Source: JBBTCJ01 sp038043285
Lineage (GTDB): Bacteria; Planctomycetota; Phycisphaerae; UBA1845
NCBI GenBank assembly: GCA_038043285.1
Contig: JBBTCJ010000152.1
Location: forward strand, 1-18,958
Length of the DNA stretch: 18,958 nt
Direction: 5' to 3'
In this document: positions 14,573-18,958 of the stretch, in pieces
Layout of the letters: every line of letters begins with the position of its first letter
How positions within the stretch are numbered: position 1 is the first letter of the stretch
Notes under the pieces: model-generated
Database searches by the model: none
Seen by the model: the letters and a program-made list of their open reading frames with translations, nothing else
Told to the model about the DNA's origin: nothing
Translations under genes and position numbers: made by a program

Positions 14573-15094
14573 TCATCTCATCCCACGGATCGCCTTGGAA
14601 ATCCCCAAAGCGGCGAGCAACACGATCCGCCCCGATCGCGTAGACTCATACAGATCGCGCTCCACGACCCGGACCAGCCCGGCCAGCCGCAGCTGGGCGA
14701 CGTGAAAGTACAGCGGCCCACCCCGCAGTCCCGTTGCCTTGGCCAGGGCCCGATACGTTCCGGGCGCGTCCAGCAAGGTCCACAGAATCCGAAGCCGCTG
14801 CGCGTGTCCCAGGCACGCGAGCACCGAGGCGTCTTTCTCGCCCAGGATCGCGGATCGGCGTTTGCCGGGGATCACCACGACCTTGCTTCGGACACAGTGC
14901 GGCGGGCCGTCAACACGCTCGGCGACGCTGAGAAAAACCCCAAAGCCATTGCACCGTCCAAGTTCGGAAAACATGTTCGCTCGACTCGGCGATCCATGCT
15001 TTTCCAGGCTGAGGCGTCGGGTTCCGCGGCGACGCTTGGCGGTTGCGCGATTTCCTGCCTTGCCCAAGCGGGCGACGACCCTTCGTTGCCGCAT
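14573..15094 (-). CDS. Winged-helix transcription regulator (ArsR-like)
   Basis: The C-terminal ~80 residues are a winged helix-turn-helix: CLGHAQRLRILWTLLDAPGTYRALAKATGL, the recognition helix RGGPLYFHVAQLRLAGLV, then the wing VRVVERDLYEST. The GPLYFH variant replaces the commoner S-x-x-S-x-H of ArsR proteins. No metal-sensing Cys pair is obvious. The N-terminal ~85 residues are basic and unrecognised. The chosen ATG at 15094 has GGAG 6 nt upstream; in-frame ATGs at 15100 and 15106, a TTG at 15115 and an internal ATG at 14974 are alternatives, so the N-terminus is uncertain. A tandem palindrome directly upstream suggests autoregulation. Transcribed towards the small membrane protein gene. 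Confidence 0.75.
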   Translation of the reverse strand: MRQRRVVARLGKAGNRATAKRRRGTRRLSLEKHGSPSRANMFSELGRCNGFGVFLSVAERVDGPPHCVRSKVVVIPGKRRSAILGEKDASVLACLGHAQRLRILWTLLDAPGTYRALAKATGLRGGPLYFHVAQLRLAGLVRVVERDLYESTRSGRIVLLAALGISKAIRGMR

Positions 15095-15114
15095 GACCAT
15101 CTCCATACAAGGCA

Positions 15115-15142
15115 ATAGTATACTAGTATTCCAGTATACTAT
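15115..15142. promoter_or_regulatory. Tandem palindromic operator upstream of the winged-helix gene
   Basis: A perfect 10-bp inverted repeat, ATAGTATACT (15115-15124) and AGTATACTAT (15133-15142), with an 8-nt spacer. It is also three adjacent 8-bp units: two copies of the self-complementary AGTATACT (15117-15124 and 15133-15140) flank the diverged AGTATTCC. On the minus strand each outer unit contains TATACT, a good -10 box. It lies 21 bp before the chosen start of the regulator gene. Such an AT-rich block stands out in this GC-rich sequence. Confidence 0.65.
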
Positions 15143-15204
15143 AACAGGAGGTTATCGTTCATCCAGACGGCTGCGCATGAGGCTTTCGATCCCTTCGGGC
15201 GACC

Positions 15205-15690
15205 TCATGGAACCTGCGGTCGACTCGCATAGGCGCCGAGAACGCCCGCGACAAGCGATGCGTGGGCGGCGATGAGGCGGAACTGGCGAACCCAGATGGG
15301 CAGATGGGCCAAGGAAGCGATGGACGCGATGACCCAATGCACGTCGGCATGTCGGCCGGTCCGCCACACCGCCCCGCCGCTGGCGGCGACCGCGACGATC
15401 GCGGCGAATGGGATAGCCATTGCATGCGTGAAGGACCGCTTGAGCCGAACCGACCGGTCCAGCGAATCGTTGGACAAGTTCCCGAGATGAACAGCCTGGG
15501 AAACAATCTTCCCCGAAACGGAAAAATAGGTGAAAACCAGACCTTGGGTCAGGCAACTAAGCATCAGGGCCAGCACGGCCAACACGACGTGGCGATCGAC
15601 TCCTAGCTTGTCGCGAAACGTCCCCAGCAGCGCCGCGCCGATGATCAGAATCGCATTCGCGGAAACAAGTCCAAGAAATACGCGCGCCAT
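15205..15690 (-). CDS. Four-span membrane protein, unknown function
   Basis: Predicted inner membrane protein of 161 residues. Hydrophobic spans lie at about residues 3-24, 36-58, 90-109 and 118-155 (the last may be one or two). Between spans two and three a cytoplasmic or periplasmic loop contains NLSNDSLDRSVRLKRSF. The segment GLVFTYFSVSGKIV recalls small planctomycete membrane proteins with a conserved FTY-x(3)-G-K motif, but that is recall, not a search. No strong ribosome site precedes the ATG. It lies 136 bp after the TPR-like lipoprotein with no clear terminator, and 89 bp before the operator of the winged-helix gene. Confidence 0.7.
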   Translation of the reverse strand: MARVFLGLVSANAILIIGAALLGTFRDKLGVDRHVVLAVLALMLSCLTQGLVFTYFSVSGKIVSQAVHLGNLSNDSLDRSVRLKRSFTHAMAIPFAAIVAVAASGGAVWRTGRHADVHWVIASIASLAHLPIWVRQFRLIAAHASLVAGVLGAYASRPQVP

Positions 15691-15826
15691 GGAGGTCCGT
15701 CGCCGTCCGATTCAGGGTGAACCACGGAGAGACATCGTGTCGCAGTGACCCGCGACGGCAATTCGGCAACCCGCCGACGCCCCACCGCTGAGCATTGAGA
15801 AGGCGGAAAGGCCCTGCCGGTCGGCA

Positions 15827-16651
15827 TCACGGCGACTGCGCCCGCGCCGTCCGTTGGCCGCTGGTCAACTCCTCGATGCGGCGCGTGGCAAAGTTCGTAT
15901 TCGTCCTGTCCAAGTCAGGTTCGTCGGACAGCACGGCGCGATACAGCTCCAGCGCGCGGTCTCGATCGTGCAGGCGGTAGTCGTAGATCACCGCCGCCTG
16001 AAACCGAGCCGGGTGAGGTGTCTTGGCATCCCAGGCCCAAGCCCGTTCGTACCACCGGACGGCCAGCGCCTCTTGATCCTTCAGATATTCCTTGTGAATT
16101 TCACCCAGCATAAAGGCCGCGTCGTCAATCTTGTCGCTGGCGGGGTATTTCTCAACGAGGAACTTAAGTTTTTCGGACGCCTCGACCATGAGTTTCCGGC
16201 GAAAGAGGATGGGCACGCCGTGCCCCCCTTTGCGCATCAGTTGCAACCCTTCCTCGTACATCGCGTCCGCCTCGGCCACGGAATCCGTGGGCCGCAAAGC
16301 GGCTGACGGAACCTCGGAATCCAGGAGGTACTTGAACTGCTTGATCTTCCGAGCGCTTTGCAGTTCGAACCCAGCCCATGACTCTTTGGTCGCCGCCCCA
16401 TGCTCACGATAATACCCTTGGAGATCTTCCAGACTCTTGTGATACGCGATGCGTTTCGCGAGCACGTCCTCGACCAGATCGACTTCGTGCGGCTCCGATA
16501 CCGACGAGGCGATGGCCTGACGCGATCCGGGCTTGGGTACTCTCGGCGCCTGCGGATCACCCCACACCGGATCCGTGTTGCAACCCGAGCCGAAATACAG
16601 CGCAAGACCGAGCAAAAGGAACGCGACGCTTGTCGATCGCAGGGGGTTCAT
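15827..16651 (-). CDS. TPR-like lipoprotein
   Basis: Predicted lipoprotein of 274 residues. The N-terminus MNPLRSTSVAFLLLGLALYF is followed by GSGC with Cys24 as the probable lipid attachment site. The mature part is alpha-helical; residues ~165-260 look like tetratricopeptide-type helix pairs (EASEKLKFLVEKYPASDKID, AAFMLGEIHKEYLKDQEALA, RALELYRAVLSDEP), as in BamD/YbgF-like envelope proteins. It may be a scaffold in the periplasm or on the outer membrane (inference). The start at 16651 is chosen because AAGGAG lies 5 nt upstream and the signal peptide begins there; the longer frame from 16702 adds 17 unlike residues and runs into the promoter. Confidence 0.85.
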   Translation of the reverse strand: MNPLRSTSVAFLLLGLALYFGSGCNTDPVWGDPQAPRVPKPGSRQAIASSVSEPHEVDLVEDVLAKRIAYHKSLEDLQGYYREHGAATKESWAGFELQSARKIKQFKYLLDSEVPSAALRPTDSVAEADAMYEEGLQLMRKGGHGVPILFRRKLMVEASEKLKFLVEKYPASDKIDDAAFMLGEIHKEYLKDQEALAVRWYERAWAWDAKTPHPARFQAAVIYDYRLHDRDRALELYRAVLSDEPDLDRTNTNFATRRIEELTSGQRTARAQSP

Positions 16652-16700
16652 AGCCTCTCCTTGGCAGCCGGGGAACAAAGTCATCCGTACGTCGCCCATC

Positions 16701-16728
16701 ATTACACGAGAATTCGTCGTGCCGTCAA
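16701..16728 (-). promoter_or_regulatory. Predicted promoter of the TPR-like lipoprotein gene
   Basis: On the minus strand TTGACG (16728-16723) and TGTAAT (16706-16701) are spaced 16 bp. It lies in the 111-bp gap after ispD and about 50 bp before the lipoprotein start, so that gene can be expressed apart from ispD. Confidence 0.5.
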
Positions 16729-16762
16729 GATGGGAAGGGAAGCAGAACTCGCAATCCGCCCC

Positions 16763-17497
16763 CTACCATTGAGCCTCTTCGAACGCGCCAATCCGTCGGA
16801 TCGTCTTGGTCGGCCGGGCTTTGAGGATCGCGTTGCCCAGCGCCATGTCGCCCCTGGTTGTGATTTTCAGGTTGGTGGCGTCGGCCATGACCACCGCGAC
16901 CGCCCCGCCGGCAAGCTCGACGACCTCGGCGTCGTCGGTCACGCCGTCGGCGCCTTCGCCGAGCTTGGCATACGCCGAGACGATGATGTCCTTGCGGAAC
17001 ACTTGCGGAGTCTGGGCCTCGTACAGGTCAATCCGGGGCACGGTCTGTTCGATAACCTTGGCCGGCGAAACCCGTTTGATCGTTCCAACGATCGGCGCGG
17101 CCAGGATCGCCGAACCGGATTTGACGGCCTCGGCGAAGACCGCGTTGATCCAATCGGCGGTGACGCAGGGGCGCGCGGCGTCGTGGATCGCCACATACTC
17201 GGCATCCGGCGAGACCACATGGAGAGCAGTCCGCACCGTGTCACAACGCCGCGCTCCGCCTTCCACGAGCTGTACGCCCATAAAACCGAGGTTGGCGCCG
17301 AAGGTCGACTTCATTTCCTCCATGTCTTCGGGCGCGACGGCCAGTATCTTTTGGCAAACGTCGTCCCGATTCATGAATGGTTCGAGAGAACGGAGGAAAA
17401 TCGGTCGGCCGTCGATCTTGGCGAACGTTTTTTTCTCGTTCCCGCCAAAGCGTTCGCTCTTGCCGGCAGCGGGAAGGATGACGCAAAACTTGGGCAT
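16763..17497 (-). CDS. ispD: 2-C-methyl-D-erythritol 4-phosphate cytidylyltransferase
   Basis: Third enzyme of the non-mevalonate isoprenoid pathway; it joins CTP and MEP to give CDP-ME. The nucleotide-binding opening is ILPAAGKSERFGG (Arg16) with KKTFAKIDGRPIF (Lys27); HDAARPCV (105-112) and YEAQTPQVF (159-167) are the family signatures, and TDDAE (188-192) and LKIT (210-213) complete the active site. At 244 residues it is a stand-alone IspD, not fused with IspF. GGAAG lies 7 nt before the ATG. It follows the PIN/TRAM gene by 140 bp, a pairing also seen as yacL-ispD in Bacillus. No convincing promoter is visible in that gap. Confidence 0.96.
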   Translation of the reverse strand: MPKFCVILPAAGKSERFGGNEKKTFAKIDGRPIFLRSLEPFMNRDDVCQKILAVAPEDMEEMKSTFGANLGFMGVQLVEGGARRCDTVRTALHVVSPDAEYVAIHDAARPCVTADWINAVFAEAVKSGSAILAAPIVGTIKRVSPAKVIEQTVPRIDLYEAQTPQVFRKDIIVSAYAKLGEGADGVTDDAEVVELAGGAVAVVMADATNLKITTRGDMALGNAILKARPTKTIRRIGAFEEAQW

Positions 17498-17637
17498 GGA
17501 TGCACTTCCGGTTCAACACCGCTCGCCGACGTCGGCAATCATTCGACGTCCAACCCGCACGTCGGTCGGGAACGATCCCGGACGGGGTAACACTTAAGGC
17601 CTCGACGGGACCGGCAAGCTGAGCCGTGACACAACCG

Positions 17638-18795
17638 TCAGCCGCGTTCCGGACGCGCTTCGGGGCGGTGTCGTCTTCGGTCCGGAACAACCACGCCGTC
17701 CAGGCGGCCGAAGATCATCCTCCCCGCGGAGGTCTGCAAGACGCTCGTAACGGTCAGCTCGACCACCTCGCCTACCCGGTCGCGTCCGCCCTCCGCGACC
17801 ACCATCGTGCCATCCTCAAGGTATCCGACGCCCTGCCCAACCTCCTCGCCCGGCTTGATGACCTTGACGGAGAGCATCTCGCCGGGCAGCACGACTGGTT
17901 TCAAGGCGTTGGCCAGGTCGTTGATGTTGATGACAGTCACGCCGCGAAGCTGGGCGATCTTGTTGAGGTTGTAGTCGTTGGTGACCACCCGACCGTTGAG
18001 CTGCAACGAGAGGTCGACCAGCATTTCATCGACGCCGACCGCCCCGGCGGTGCGTTCGGGCACGGTTTCCAGCAGGCGAATCTCAACGTTCTCATTGCTT
18101 TGCAGCTTGTTAAGTATGTCCAAACCTCGACGACCGCGAACGCGCTTGAGCTTGTCGCTGCTGTCGGCGATGGTCTGAAGCTCCTGCAAGACGAATCGCG
18201 GAACGACGAGTTCCGATTCGATGATTCTGGTGTTGGCGATGTCCGCGATGCGTCCGTCGACGATGACCGAGGTGTCCAACACCAAGGGCCGCGCGCCTTT
18301 GGTCTCCTTGGCGAACTCGACGTAGGGGATCACGAAGCGCACGTCGTCCTTGGTCTGCAGGATGAAACTCACGGCCATGTAGCAACAGATGACGCCGATG
18401 GCGAGCTTGACGGCATTGACGATCAACTCCTCGGCGGGCCGCAAACCGCCCGGCATGTTGCTGGTGGCGATGAGATCGATGATCAGGGAGAGACCATACG
18501 CGACGACCATCCCCACAACCAGCCCGAAGAACAATCCGGAGATAACCGCCAGCGACTTTCGTGGGACGAAGATGTCCAGGGCGATGACCACCAGCCCGAC
18601 GCCGATGAATGTGATCATGATCAGGTCGGTCTGGCCTGGGGCGGCCTCCCCGACCAGTCGGGGATCATTGGCCAGACTCCAGCCCACGGCGTAAAGGCTC
18701 AGCAGGAAAGAAACGCGCAGCGCGATCATGAACACCGCGCTGGTGCGCAGGCTTCGTTCCATCCCGGGTGGGGAAACCGACATTCGCGCTTGCAT
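17638..18795 (-). CDS. Membrane-anchored PIN/TRAM domain protein (YacL-like)
   Basis: Predicted membrane-tethered nuclease or RNA-binding protein of 385 residues. Four hydrophobic spans lie at about 18-40, 57-76, 81-107 and 126-146. The PIN domain follows: LDTSVIVDGR (Asp174), Glu205 in VLQELQTIAD, Asp256 in VDEMLVDL and Asp274 in VVTNDYNLN make the acidic metal site. The TRAM RNA-binding domain is at about 300-372 (GEMLSVKVIKPGEEVGQGVG). The acidic residues are intact, so RNase activity is possible; the true substrate in relatives is not established to my knowledge. ispD follows. Start at 18795 has GGAAGG close by; ATG at 18783 is an alternative. Confidence 0.93.
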   Translation of the reverse strand: MQARMSVSPPGMERSLRTSAVFMIALRVSFLLSLYAVGWSLANDPRLVGEAAPGQTDLIMITFIGVGLVVIALDIFVPRKSLAVISGLFFGLVVGMVVAYGLSLIIDLIATSNMPGGLRPAEELIVNAVKLAIGVICCYMAVSFILQTKDDVRFVIPYVEFAKETKGARPLVLDTSVIVDGRIADIANTRIIESELVVPRFVLQELQTIADSSDKLKRVRGRRGLDILNKLQSNENVEIRLLETVPERTAGAVGVDEMLVDLSLQLNGRVVTNDYNLNKIAQLRGVTVININDLANALKPVVLPGEMLSVKVIKPGEEVGQGVGYLEDGTMVVAEGGRDRVGEVVELTVTSVLQTSAGRMIFGRLDGVVVPDRRRHRPEARPERG

Positions 18796-18885
18796 AGACC
18801 TTCCAGAAAAATCCCACGACCGGGATTCCGGAGGCTCCCATCGCGACGCGGAGCAGTCGCGCGGACCTCAACGCTGGCGAGGGAC

Positions 18886-18913
18886 AGTATAGTGGCTCAA
18901 TCGAGCGGATCAA
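18886..18913 (-). promoter_or_regulatory. Predicted promoter of the PIN/TRAM-ispD run
   Basis: On the minus strand TTGATC (18913-18908) and TATACT (18891-18886) are spaced 16 bp, about 90 bp before the PIN/TRAM start. The rest of the right edge, 18914-18958, shows nothing I can support. Confidence 0.5.
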
Positions 18914-18958
18914 CCCGCGGGCGAACCCGACTCGCCGGGGCAAGACGATTCTCCCCGA

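Noticed and set aside
14739..15275. 178-residue plus-strand frame, including an AGGAGG at 15146-15151
   Set aside because: Antisense to the winged-helix gene. The AGGAGG is not followed by a usable start at proper distance and forms the loop of a small ATAAC/GTTAT hairpin.
16400..17590. 396-residue plus-strand open frame
   Set aside because: Antisense to ispD and the TPR-like lipoprotein; no motifs.
1..18958. CRISPR array, tRNA or rRNA gene, insertion sequence, prophage or defence system
   Set aside because: No regularly spaced repeats, cloverleaf, transposase, integrase or defence-type protein was seen on either strand.

Overview
The window looks like a GC-rich chromosomal segment of a planctomycete, probably an environmental or Phycisphaerae-like lineage. 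Supporting signs are a HYExAFE-family protein, short intergenic repeats of a type I associate with planctomycete genomes (recalled, not checked), several lipoproteins and membrane proteins of unknown function, and dense housekeeping operons with sigma70-like promoters. Nothing indicates a phage, integron, insertion sequence or CRISPR array.

Layout. Positions 1-1431 (minus) hold a sensor histidine kinase cut by the window edge. It is divergent from mrp, an Fe-S carrier ATPase, whose promoter carries a 7-bp dyad. Next on the plus strand come a DinB-like protein, a fused MoaD-MoaE molybdopterin synthase and endonuclease III. A promoter whose -35 box overlaps the nth stop codon opens the run rpmF-fabH-fabD-fabG-acpP-fabF (5211-9916), an almost complete type II fatty acid synthesis cluster that lacks plsX. 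A short FliN-like (SpoA) gene follows, behind an intergenic repeat.

Positions 10532-12351 (minus) hold rsmD and a class II CCA-adding enzyme/poly(A) polymerase gene, coupled by an ATGA overlap. A divergent, near-consensus promoter drives a YkgJ-type cysteine cluster protein, an ATGA-coupled lipoprotein of unknown function and the HYExAFE protein, which has a PD-(D/E)xK-like residue pattern. Then comes a 59-residue single-span membrane protein that appears to be leaderless. Converging on it is a winged-helix regulator whose own start is preceded by a striking palindromic/tandem 8-bp operator.

The right end (15205-18795, minus) reads, in transcription order: PIN/TRAM membrane protein, ispD, a TPR-like lipoprotein, a four-span membrane protein, then the winged-helix regulator. 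The PIN/TRAM-ispD pairing is known from other bacteria.

No undescribed multi-gene system stands out. The best leads are the tandem palindromic operator with its regulator, the leaderless micro-membrane protein, the nuclease-like HYExAFE protein, the internal Gly-Gly of the MoaD-MoaE fusion, and the dyad inside the mrp promoter.
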